Below, piece after piece: positions 1 to 5,919 of a stretch of 11,305 bases of DNA. Within the stretch, counting starts at the first letter, position 1, and each line of letters begins with the position of its first letter. Position numbers and translations under genes: made by a program. Under the pieces are notes generated by a model. That model saw only the letters and a program-made list of their open reading frames with translations, had not been told where the DNA came from and did not search any database. The stretch is taken from the NCBI GenBank assembly GCA_027081565.1, contig JALWKG010000310.1:1-11305 (forward strand), read 5' to 3'. This DNA comes from Helicobacteraceae bacterium. Lineage in GTDB: Bacteria > Campylobacterota > Campylobacteria > Campylobacterales > Sulfurimonadaceae.

Positions 1-1886
1 AGAGTTGATAACAGGTACTCATTAAAGCCCTCTTCGAGAAGCTGTCTGGCACTAACGTTTATCGTGATATAGTTGAAAGTAAATTGTTTGGTATCATGCC
101 ATTTTTGAATCTGTTGACAGGTCGCTTTAATGACCCATTTACCAATATCATTAATAAGAGTAGAACTTTCTGCTACATTAATAAACTCATCAGTAGGAAC
201 AAGTTTTCCCTCATGTCTCCAGCGTAACAAGGTCTCTGCTGCGATGACCTCCCCTCTGTCTATACTCAAGATGGGTTGAAAGTTTAGGGTGAACTCTTGG
301 CGTTCAAGGGCATGGTGAAGATTTTTTTGCATTTCTATAAAATGCTGCAGTTTATGATCCATCTTCTCATTGTAGAAGCTGGTACATTTTCGGCCACTGT
401 CTTTGGAGAGGTACATCGCCATGTCTGCCTGTCTCAAGATCTCATCACTGTCTGCATAGGTATGATCAAAAAGAGAGATTCCGATACTTGCGGAACTAAA
501 GAGTTGATGTTGGTCGATCTCAAAAGGTGCACTCATGGCATGATGGATCTTTTGGGCTACTTCGTAGGCGTTAGACATGCTTTGTTGATGATCTTCTGAA
601 AGATGTGGCAACAAGATAACAAATTCATCGCCACCTAAGCGGCTGAGCGTATCACTCTCTCTTAAGGTTGACTTGAGCCTTCTGGTCGTTTCTATAAGAA
701 CCTTGTCTCCAATATTGTGTCCGAGAGAGTCATTGATCTGTTTAAAGTGGTCGAGGTCAAGAAAGAGCAGTGTTGAGAAGAGATGTTGGCGTTTCTGTTC
801 CAAAAGTACCTGTTTAATACGTTCATCTAACAGTTTACGGTTAGCGAGACCGGTTAAAGGGTCATGCAGTGAAAAAAATTCAGCATTAACAAGGGCTTCA
901 TGCTCTTTGGTCTTGTCCTCCATCATACAGAGACCTCCTTTGGCTGTACCATCGACATCTATTAAGGGTGTCATTAAGATCTTCATGTAGAGATCAAGAC
1001 CTGCTATTTTAGTCTGGTATGGGCCTTCATAATAGGTGGGTTCAAATCTTGTCAATGATTGGCGCATAAAAACGATAGGACGAGAGTCAGGAACTTTATT
1101 GAGGTTAAGACCGACGAGCTGCTCTTTAGATGCCTGCATGGTCTCTTCCAATTTTTTGTTACATTCCAAGATGGTGAGGTCGTTGTCATAATAGAAGATA
1201 CCTATAGGGGCTTGATCGAACATCATACGTAGACGTTCCTCGTTTTTAACAAGGGCCTCTTTAGTCTTTTTATAGAGTTCCAAAGTGTTATAGGTCTCCA
1301 CTAGAGTCTCATGAAAATGGCGTGCTGAGATACTCACTAGGGGAACAAAGAAGAGTGACATCACTACTGCTGTATTGTAAAAGGCACCATCTAGTTGTAA
1401 AAAAGAGTAGGTAAGAGGTATTATGAGAAGATATAGGTAGATGTGCATCAGACTGAGATTGGCAGCGAGGGTGTTGATCGCTCCGGCAGTCATTCCTAAA
1501 ACAACAAATGCTATAAAAAAGTTGGCCTGATGATCTGTCTCACTAAAAAAAACAAGTGGTAGTAGTGCCCAAAGCAGAGCAGAGAGTATGACACCTATCG
1601 AGAAGTTGTGATGCCAACGTCTGCAGGTGTATTTTATTTTGTTGTTGGTGTAGGCACGAGCATCTAGAAAACGTAACAGTGTAATGATCAGGAGTGAGAC
1701 ATACCAAAGTACAAGGGGTGTCTGTGCAACGGTAGACCATAAGGCATAGGTGAGGAAGCTAGAGACAATAACAATGACAAAAGAGGAACGTAAAAAATTT
1801 TCGTACAGAAGCTCTTGAAGTTTCGACTGTATCTCAGTGGTATAGTCTATAGGTGCAAATCCTAGTAATGTTAACAGTCTTTGCAT
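1..1886 (-). CDS. Membrane-anchored PAS-GGDEF-EAL cyclic-di-GMP protein, 3' end beyond the window
   Basis: This is an open frame of 628 codons with no stop, cut by the left window edge. The N-terminus shows about six hydrophobic segments (roughly residues 34-50, 57-73, 97-114, 122-140, 147-163, 170-187), then a charged, probably helical linker (195-220) and a PAS-like domain (about 215-330). The GGDEF domain starts at HDPLTGL (341-347), has an intact GGDEF active-site motif (418-422) and an RESD inhibitory-site motif (409-412) five residues before it, so a feedback-inhibited diguanylate cyclase is plausible. The EAL domain begins near 515. Its signature reads ETL (551-553), keeping the metal-binding Glu, and NVSARQ follows at 610-615; the rest of the catalytic set lies outside the window. 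It would make and/or degrade c-di-GMP at the inner membrane. ATG 1886 was chosen because AGAGGG sits six bases upstream; an in-frame ATG at 1910 has poorer spacing. Confidence 0.93.
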   Translation of the reverse strand, partial: MQRLLTLLGFAPIDYTTEIQSKLQELLYENFLRSSFVIVIVSSFLTYALWSTVAQTPLVLWYVSLLIITLLRFLDARAYTNNKIKYTCRRWHHNFSIGVILSALLWALLPLVFFSETDHQANFFIAFVVLGMTAGAINTLAANLSLMHIYLYLLIIPLTYSFLQLDGAFYNTAVVMSLFFVPLVSISARHFHETLVETYNTLELYKKTKEALVKNEERLRMMFDQAPIGIFYYDNDLTILECNKKLEETMQASKEQLVGLNLNKVPDSRPIVFMRQSLTRFEPTYYEGPYQTKIAGLDLYMKILMTPLIDVDGTAKGGLCMMEDKTKEHEALVNAEFFSLHDPLTGLANRKLLDERIKQVLLEQKRQHLFSTLLFLDLDHFKQINDSLGHNIGDKVLIETTRRLKSTLRESDTLSRLGGDEFVILLPHLSEDHQQSMSNAYEVAQKIHHAMSAPFEIDQHQLFSSASIGISLFDHTYADSDEILRQADMAMYLSKDSGRKCTSFYNEKMDHKLQHFIEMQKNLHHALERQEFTLNFQPILSIDRGEVIAAETLLRWRHEGKLVPTDEFINVAESSTLINDIGKWVIKATCQQIQKWHDTKQFTFNYITINVSARQLLEEGFNEYLLST

Positions 1887-1996
1887 ATGAAACCCTCTTT
1901 TTGTGTACATGTTCCTTTTATTAAACACGCTATCTACTACATTTTACGATAACCATTGTTAGAGTGTACTATCGCGAAGTTACTTCTGCTGTTTGC

Positions 1997-2014
1997 GTGA
2001 TACTAATGTGATAC
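1997..2014. repeat. Paired GTGATAC direct repeat
   Basis: GTGATAC occurs twice (1997-2003 and 2008-2014), separated by TAAT, giving an 11-base period. It sits directly after the stop codon of the ATPase gene and about 110 bases upstream of the start of the GGDEF/EAL gene. One-turn spacing is typical of protein binding sites, but two seven-base copies could easily be chance. No clear terminator or strong promoter was seen in the rest of this 128-base gap. Confidence 0.3.
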
Positions 2015-3142
2015 TTAAGAGAGGAGGTCTCCAAAGGAGACTTTTGTATTTTGAGGTTCCTCTACATCATCTTCTCCTTCAGTAAGTGCCCACACACTAA
2101 AGGGGATCATCTCTACATGTACAAAGGGGTGTTGTAGACTTGACTCGTTGGTCATGGTAACCACCTCTACCTGCTTAACCCCATGTGTGATAAGAAATCC
2201 TTCTATCTTCTCTATTTTCTTGAAGAGTGCTTCTTGATTACCAAAAGGCATACAGAGTACTACCCTGTTTTGCGAAGGGAGGTAAAAGTCAATATCTTCA
2301 TCATAGTAGAGTTCAAACTCTTTTTTTAACATCTCCAAGTAGACCATGTTCTCAAAAAGGCGACTAAAATGTTTTTGGGTTGAGAAAGCATTTTTAATAG
2401 AAATATCGCAGAGATAAAGTTTTTTGATCGCTTTGGTATGTTCATACTTTGGAAGTTGGTGGAGGTAGCCTTGGGCAAGTAGGGTCTCTAGGTTGGTGTA
2501 GAGTTTGTCTTTGGATATTTTACGGGTGGCTTTTAGACGTTCGTAAAGCATAAATGCTGAGACTTTTTGGGTCATCAGATTTGCGGAAAGGGTAAAGATA
2601 TCAAAACTGATCTCACTGAGTGCGTAGTGAAAACTTTTTTGAATGAATCGAGGACGCTCCTGTGCCGATACCCTGTGCATGGCGGGGAGGCCACCGAGTT
2701 GGAAGAAGTGATTAAGGGCGCTTTCATCGTAGCGTTGCTCAAAAGCGAGGAAACCTTCGTAATCTAGTGGATAGAGTTTTATAGTCTCTAACTCTGGGTA
2801 GTCGAAATGTTCTACACTTGCTATAAGAAGTTGTTTGACTTTAGGTAAGGCGATGGTCTCTTTGTAGTTGTCAAGTGCTACGATCTTGATGTCGTTTTGG
2901 TTGCAGAACCTTGTGAGTATTTTATTGAGGTTTTCGACATCTATTCGAAGGTCATTGCAATCTATATATAGGTAGCTGTTTTTTTTGTGGGCGAGGAGGG
3001 TATGTTTTATAAGATAACTTTTACCTGACTGTGTGATACCATTCACCTGATAAGAGGTCTCCTCTTCTAAAAAGTATCGTCTCTCTATGTACTGTGGTGT
3101 CTGTATGTCCTGTTTATAAAACTCTTCTAATAATATTTCCAC
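2015..3142 (-). CDS. AAA-family ATP-binding protein, AAA_14/DUF4143 type
   Basis: The protein is 375 residues from the preferred GTG start. A P-loop GITQSGKS lies at 35-42. A Walker-B-like strand IKIVALDNY (85-93) ends in Asp-Asn rather than Asp-Glu. PLDYEGFLAFEQ (about 125-136) and QLGGLPAM (148-155) match the pattern usual in AAA_14/DUF4143 proteins. A winged-helix-like stretch (about 207-233) is followed by LFENMVYLEML (262-272) and DEDIDF (281-286), where the family has a degenerate nuclease-like fold. The biological role of this family is poorly known, so none is assigned. The frame is open up to GTG 3190, but those extra 16 codons come largely from a dispersed palindromic repeat and have no ribosome binding site. 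GTG 3142 has AAGGA (3150-3154) seven bases upstream. It lies on the same strand as the GGDEF/EAL gene, 128 bases before it, and co-transcription is possible. Confidence 0.85.
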   Translation of the reverse strand: MEILLEEFYKQDIQTPQYIERRYFLEEETSYQVNGITQSGKSYLIKHTLLAHKKNSYLYIDCNDLRIDVENLNKILTRFCNQNDIKIVALDNYKETIALPKVKQLLIASVEHFDYPELETIKLYPLDYEGFLAFEQRYDESALNHFFQLGGLPAMHRVSAQERPRFIQKSFHYALSEISFDIFTLSANLMTQKVSAFMLYERLKATRKISKDKLYTNLETLLAQGYLHQLPKYEHTKAIKKLYLCDISIKNAFSTQKHFSRLFENMVYLEMLKKEFELYYDEDIDFYLPSQNRVVLCMPFGNQEALFKKIEKIEGFLITHGVKQVEVVTMTNESSLQHPFVHVEMIPFSVWALTEGEDDVEEPQNTKVSFGDLLS

Positions 3143-3160
3143 TTCTGATTCCTTATCGGT

Positions 3161-3192
3161 GTCGTCATTCCTGCGAAGGCAGGAATCCACGA
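3161..3192. repeat. Dispersed palindromic repeat, copy 1
   Basis: ATTCCTGC (3167-3174) and GCAGGAAT (3179-3186) form a perfect eight-base stem around a GAAG loop, flanked by GTCGTC and CCACGA. Elements of the ATTCC...GGAAT kind, such as dRS3 in Neisseria, are dispersed in many bacterial genomes. A second, inverted and expanded copy lies at 3816-3876. This copy overlaps the upstream part of the ATPase reading frame and would encode an artefactual N-terminus if translated. Confidence 0.8.
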
Positions 3193-3270
3193 GTTAGTTA
3201 CTTTTTTTGTATTTTTACTTTATGTTCACTTTCTTATATTTCTGAAGACTTGAATTAACTCTTGCTACCC

Positions 3271-3300
3271 TTTCTCTTTTTTTCTCGGAAAAAAGAGAAA
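3271..3300. repeat. Perfect 12-base inverted repeat, loop of 6
   Basis: TTTCTCTTTTTT (3271-3282) is exactly complementary to AAAAAAGAGAAA (3289-3300), around TCTCGG. One arm is pure pyrimidine and the other pure purine. The stem is almost all A-T, and no T-run follows on either strand that would make it a standard intrinsic terminator. Confidence 0.75.
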
Positions 3301-3329
3301 CAGAAAAACCGCCTCTAGCGGGCTTCAGG

Positions 3330-3345
3330 GTCGTTAGCTAACGAC
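3330..3345. repeat. Perfect 16-base palindrome
   Basis: GTCGTTAGCTAACGAC is identical to its own reverse complement. It is flanked by GG on the left and, after TT, CCC on the right, so the symmetry continues imperfectly outward. It could be a dimeric protein binding site or the tip of a cruciform. No function is known from context. Confidence 0.75.
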
Positions 3346-3363
3346 TTCCCTCACTCCACTCCC

Positions 3364-3427
3364 TTTTTAACTAAAAATGCCAAACTCGACTAGGTCTCAA
3401 ACAGTGGCATTTTCTTAACGTTAAAAA
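3364..3427. repeat. Nested inverted repeat (two-part hairpin)
   Basis: The inner arms AAAATGCCA (3374-3382) and TGGCATTTT (3405-3413) pair perfectly around a 22-base loop. The outer arms TTTTTAAC (3364-3371) and GTTAAAAA (3420-3427) also pair perfectly, leaving a small asymmetric internal loop (2 and 6 bases). Seventeen paired positions in a nested arrangement are unlikely by chance and suggest a folded RNA or a mobile-element end. TTAACGTTAA within it (3415-3424) is itself a palindrome. Confidence 0.75.
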
Positions 3428-3480
3428 GAGAGTTCCGCTCGGCCTTGCAGATGCTAGAGAGGAAGAGCAAGCGGTGACGC

Positions 3481-3509
3481 ATTGATCAATGTGAAAGCAT
3501 TTGCTTTCA
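3481..3509. repeat. Two adjacent palindromes
   Basis: ATTGATCAAT (3481-3490) is a perfect ten-base palindrome. It is followed after one base by TGAAAGCA-TT-TGCTTTCA (3492-3509), eight-base arms around a two-base centre. The small centre makes these more like DNA binding sites than RNA hairpins, though the second could fold with its end pairs open. Confidence 0.6.
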
Positions 3510-3636
3510 TCCCAATTCAAACAAACTCGCAACAATAACAACCGGAGTCGTAGCAGTCTAAAGAACGGTGTAGTAACTACTTAAGATTGAAAGTTCCTTC
3601 CTCTGAACAACAGCGTCTCTCTCTTTTTCCTAAAAA

Positions 3637-3664
3637 TTTTCTCTCTGACGCGACAGAGAGAAAA
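3637..3664. repeat. Perfect 11-base inverted repeat, loop of 6
   Basis: TTTTCTCTCTG (3637-3647) pairs exactly with CAGAGAGAAAA (3654-3664) around ACGCGA. Read on the minus strand, the stem is followed by TTTTT (opposite 3632-3636), so a weak minus-strand terminator is possible, but the stem is poor in G-C and no gene lies directly before it. The pyrimidine/purine arm bias resembles the hairpin at 3271-3300. Confidence 0.7.
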
Positions 3665-3815
3665 AGTTTAGTTCGCCACAGTTTAATTAACAAGGTAGTA
3701 GCTAAACAAGAAAAAGCATATGTAACTACTATCAAGTGTAAAACTTACTAATAGTTATTTTGTAAATCTGAATAGAATTAGAGTATAGAGAGTCAAACTG
3801 TTATGTAATAAGTAT

Positions 3816-3876
3816 TCGTGGATTCACCCGAGGGCATCTCCTTTGGTCTCCTGTCTTCGCAGGAATGACGGACGAC
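3816..3876. repeat. Dispersed palindromic repeat, copy 2, inverted and expanded
   Basis: Read on the plus strand, TCGTGGATTC (3816-3825) and CTGTCTTCGCAGGAATGAC (3851-3869) align with the reverse complement of the copy at 3161-3192. Between them are 25 extra bases (3826-3850), and the far end carries about four extra bases. The extra sequence separates the two palindrome arms, so this copy does not fold like the compact one. The two copies face each other as inverted repeats about 620 bases apart. Confidence 0.75.
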
Positions 3877-3985
3877 ATATATATATTTATGTACGAAGCC
3901 AAACCCTATTTGCAATAAAAAGAAATAATAAAAGAACATATCTTCAGAGTATTAAACCCATTTTCAAGATAACCAATTGTATCAC

Positions 3986-4014
3986 TTCCTTATTAAAAGG
4001 AAATAAAATATAAT
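3986..4014 (+). promoter_or_regulatory. Possible second S10-operon promoter, upstream
   Basis: A perfect -10 hexamer TATAAT (4009-4014) lies 17 bases after TTCCTT (3986-3991), which matches the -35 consensus poorly. Weak -35 boxes are common in Campylobacterota, where a good -10 and AT-rich upstream DNA can suffice, and the surroundings here (3877-4041) are strongly AT-rich. TTCCTT also forms an inverted repeat with AAGGAA (3997-4002). The transcript would have a leader of roughly 105 bases. Confidence 0.4.
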
Positions 4015-4041
4015 ATATTTCTTAAAACACACCCTAAAGCA

Positions 4042-4070
4042 TTGAACTATTGTCCCTATTTCGGTACAAT
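4042..4070 (+). promoter_or_regulatory. Sigma-70 promoter of the S10-spc operon
   Basis: TTGAAC (4042-4047) and TACAAT (4065-4070) are separated by exactly 17 bases and match the -35 and -10 consensus in four and five positions respectively. The predicted transcript start is near 4077, giving a leader of about 50 bases before rpsJ. This is the only strong-looking promoter directly upstream of the ribosomal protein genes. Confidence 0.75.
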
Positions 4071-4087
4071 CCCGCTCTCTACAAATA

Positions 4088-4104
4088 GTCAGGTTAGATC
4101 TGAC
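4088..4104 (+). promoter_or_regulatory. Small hairpin in the rpsJ leader
   Basis: GTCAG (4088-4092) pairs with CTGAC (4100-4104) around a seven-base loop, 22 bases before the rpsJ start. It lies within the predicted 5' untranslated region. A five-base stem is weak and may be chance, but it is the only clear secondary structure between the downstream promoter and the first gene. Confidence 0.35.
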
Positions 4105-4126
4105 GAGTTCTTTATGAGGAAATATT

Positions 4127-4438
4127 ATGGAAAAAATTCGTTTGAAACTTAGAGCTTATGATCATCGTGTACTCGATCGTTCAGTAGCATCTATCGTTGA
4201 AGCGGTAAAGAGAACAGGCGCGGAAATCCGTGGACCAATCCCTTTGCCAACAAAGATTCGTAAGTATACGGTTCTTAAGTCTGTACACGTTAACAAAGAT
4301 GCTCGTGAGCAGTTTGAGATTCGTATGCACGCACGTCTAATCGACATTGTATCTGCTACGCCAGAGACTGTTGATTCACTAATGAAACTAGATCTTGCAC
4401 CAGAAGTGGACGTAGAAGTACGTTCAATGGACAAGTAA
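4127..4438 (+). CDS. rpsJ: 30S ribosomal protein S10 (uS10)
   Basis: At 103 residues it has the normal length for S10, a head protein of the small subunit that also acts as NusE with NusB in transcription antitermination. The conserved GPIPLP turn is at 36-41. The segment HVNKDAREQFEIR (54-66) marks the long loop that reaches into the head and includes the region near the tetracycline site. GAGGA lies six bases before ATG 4127. It is the first gene of the operon, directly after the promoter and short leader. The stop codon overlaps the AAGGA that serves the next gene. Confidence 0.98.
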   Translation: MEKIRLKLRAYDHRVLDRSVASIVEAVKRTGAEIRGPIPLPTKIRKYTVLKSVHVNKDAREQFEIRMHARLIDIVSATPETVDSLMKLDLAPEVDVEVRSMDK

Positions 4439-4447
4439 GGATAAATG

Positions 4448-5023
4448 ATGGAATATATTGTTGAAAAAATCGGTATGAGCCGTACAATTACTGTCCCTGC
4501 TGTACCTGTTACACTTCTTAAAGTGAAAGAGATGAAAGTTTGTGAAGTAAATGACGGCGTTGCGATCGTTGCATACAACGATGGTAAAAAGTCAAACAAA
4601 GCAGTTGAAGGTCAGCAAAAGAAATATAGTCTTTCTGCAGAGTTCAACCGTTTCGCAACTATGAGTGTTGCAAACACTGAAGCTGGTGATCTTGACCTTA
4701 CGCCTTTAACTGAAGGTAAAGTAGTTAAGACATCGTTTAACACTAAAGGTCGTGGTTTCACGGGTGTTGTTAAGCGTTGGAACTTCGGTGGTGGTCCAGG
4801 TTCACACGGACACCGTTTTCACCGTACTGGTGGATCTATCGGTAATGCTGAGTGGCCAGGTCGTGTAATGAAGGGTCGTAAGATGTCAGGACAGCATGGT
4901 AACACTTTGAATACTGTGAAAAATGAGATCATCTCTTTCGATGCTGAAAATGGTGTACTAGTTGTTAAAGGTGCAGTTTCTGGACCAAACGGTGCATTAG
5001 GTCGTTTAAAGGTAGTTAAATAA
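4448..5023 (+). CDS. rplC: 50S ribosomal protein L3 (uL3)
   Basis: This is a 191-residue large-subunit assembly protein whose central extension approaches the peptidyl transferase centre. GRGFTGVVKRW (101-111), GSHGHRFHR (118-126) and KMSGQHGN (145-152) are the family's most conserved blocks; Gln149 corresponds to the glutamine methylated by PrmB in other bacteria. Two ATG codons are adjacent (4445 and 4448). The second is preferred because AAGGA (4437-4441) is six bases from it but only three from the first, and because the family usually starts MEYIVEKIG-like with one Met. The stop overlaps the rplD start as TAATG, implying translational coupling. Confidence 0.96.
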   Translation: MEYIVEKIGMSRTITVPAVPVTLLKVKEMKVCEVNDGVAIVAYNDGKKSNKAVEGQQKKYSLSAEFNRFATMSVANTEAGDLDLTPLTEGKVVKTSFNTKGRGFTGVVKRWNFGGGPGSHGHRFHRTGGSIGNAEWPGRVMKGRKMSGQHGNTLNTVKNEIISFDAENGVLVVKGAVSGPNGALGRLKVVK

Positions 5024-5637
5024 TGAGCGCAATAGTTCTTAATAATAAATTTGAAAAAGACTCTGAGCTCGCGCTTCCAGAGAGTTTTTCGGGTATCAAC
5101 CCACACAACCTTTACCTATACGTTAAGTCGTACCAGGCAGGCATCCGTGCTAACACTGCATCTACTAAGACTCGTGCTGAAGTAAGCGGTGGTGGTAAAA
5201 AACCATGGGCTCAAAAGGGTCGTGGTGGTGCTCGTGCCGGTTCTACTCGTTCTCCTGTATGGGTTGGCGGTGGTCAAGTTTTCGGTCCAAAAGCGAACCG
5301 TAACTATGATCTTAAAGTAAACAAGAAGCAAAAACGTGTAGCTCTAGAGTTTGCACTTAATGAACTTTCTGAGGCTGGAAAACTATTTATAGTTGACAAC
5401 ATCGAAGTAGCTTCTGGTAAAACAAAAGATGCAGATGCAATCTTTAAAGCACTTAACGTACGTGACGCTCTTTTTGTAAAAGAGATCATTGACGAGAAGA
5501 CGTTTATGGCATTCCGTAATCTTCAAACTTGTTACCTAGTAGAAGGTAATGAGCTTAACGCTTTCTTAGCAGCAACATACCGTTCAGTCGTTATGGAAAA
5601 AGCTGTTTTCGAGCAAATCGTAGGAGGAGCAAAGTAA
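5023..5637 (+). CDS. rplD: 50S ribosomal protein L4 (uL4)
   Basis: The 204-residue protein is an early-assembly large-subunit component lining the exit tunnel. The long basic loop (about 45-92) contains KKPWAQKGRGGARAGS (59-74), the part that contacts the tunnel constriction together with L22; no change typical of macrolide resistance is apparent. The globular part follows, with a Rossmann-like half (LFIVDNIEV, 121-129). In enterobacteria L4 represses its own operon through a long S10 leader, but the leader here is much shorter, so that mechanism should not be assumed. Start and stop both overlap neighbours as TAATG. No strong ribosome binding site precedes its start, which fits re-initiation from rplC. 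Confidence 0.97.
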   Translation: MSAIVLNNKFEKDSELALPESFSGINPHNLYLYVKSYQAGIRANTASTKTRAEVSGGGKKPWAQKGRGGARAGSTRSPVWVGGGQVFGPKANRNYDLKVNKKQKRVALEFALNELSEAGKLFIVDNIEVASGKTKDADAIFKALNVRDALFVKEIIDEKTFMAFRNLQTCYLVEGNELNAFLAATYRSVVMEKAVFEQIVGGAK

Positions 5638-5918
5638 TGGCAGATATTACTGATATCAAGTCTATCTTGTATACAGAGAAGACTTTAGGTCTTCAAGAGT
5701 CTGGTGTTGTCGTTGTACAAACATCTCCTCGTGTAACTAAGACAGGTCTTAAAGAGATCTTCCGTGAGTACTTTGGTATCGTTCCAACACGTATCAACTC
5801 TCTTAACCAAGCGGGAAAAATTAAAAAATTTCGTGGTGTAACTGGTAAGCAAAATAACTTTAAGAAGTTCTATGTGACATTACCAGAAGGTGCACAGATC
5901 GAAAGTTTGGCGGTATAA
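5637..5918 (+). CDS. rplW: 50S ribosomal protein L23 (uL23)
   Basis: At 93 residues it has the usual length. L23 sits at the tunnel exit and docks trigger factor and the signal recognition particle. The DIKSILYTEKT N-terminus (5-15) and the core KTGLKEIFREYFGI (36-49) are characteristic. The loop around KIKKFRGVTGKQNNFKKFYV carries the basic rRNA-binding residues. AGGAGG, the strongest ribosome binding site in the operon, lies just before its ATG, which overlaps the rplD stop. A single base separates it from rplB. Confidence 0.97.
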   Translation: MADITDIKSILYTEKTLGLQESGVVVVQTSPRVTKTGLKEIFREYFGIVPTRINSLNQAGKIKKFRGVTGKQNNFKKFYVTLPEGAQIESLAV

Positions 5919-5919
5919 C

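Larger units (their letters stand above)
3193..3815. other. Hairpin-rich non-coding region between two inverted repeats
   Basis: No reading frame of convincing length, composition or start signal was found on either strand, and there is no tRNA or rRNA. What stands out is a series of perfect inverted repeats, listed separately: 3271-3300, 3330-3345, 3364-3427, 3481-3509 and 3637-3664. There is also a short CCGC/GCGG stem at 3309-3321. The region is bounded by inverted copies of a palindromic repeat. It could be a decayed mobile element, a dispersed non-coding repeat or a structured RNA locus; the sequence alone does not decide. No transposase remnant was recognised. Confidence 0.6.

Noticed and set aside
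297..990. Plus-strand open frames of about 100 codons (297-599 and 673-990)
   Set aside because: They lie opposite the GGDEF and EAL domains of the minus-strand gene, whose motifs are unmistakable, and the plus-strand translations resemble no protein family.
1543..1740. Minus-strand 65-codon frame
   Set aside because: It is in another frame within the membrane region of the GGDEF/EAL gene and rich in Cys and Thr with no family resemblance.
3190..3820. Search for an insertion sequence, transposase remnant, tRNA or CRISPR array in the gap
   Set aside because: No transposase-like translation, no cloverleaf, and no regularly spaced direct repeats were seen; only inverted repeats are present.
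4162..4599. Minus-strand 145-codon frame opposite rpsJ and rplC
   Set aside because: It is antisense to two highly conserved ribosomal genes and has a Ser/Thr-rich composition typical of reverse-strand frames over such genes.
5158..5300. Possible antibiotic-resistance changes in the L4 and L22 tunnel loops
   Set aside because: Both loops are full length with the conserved basic residues; differences from E. coli look like ordinary lineage variation.
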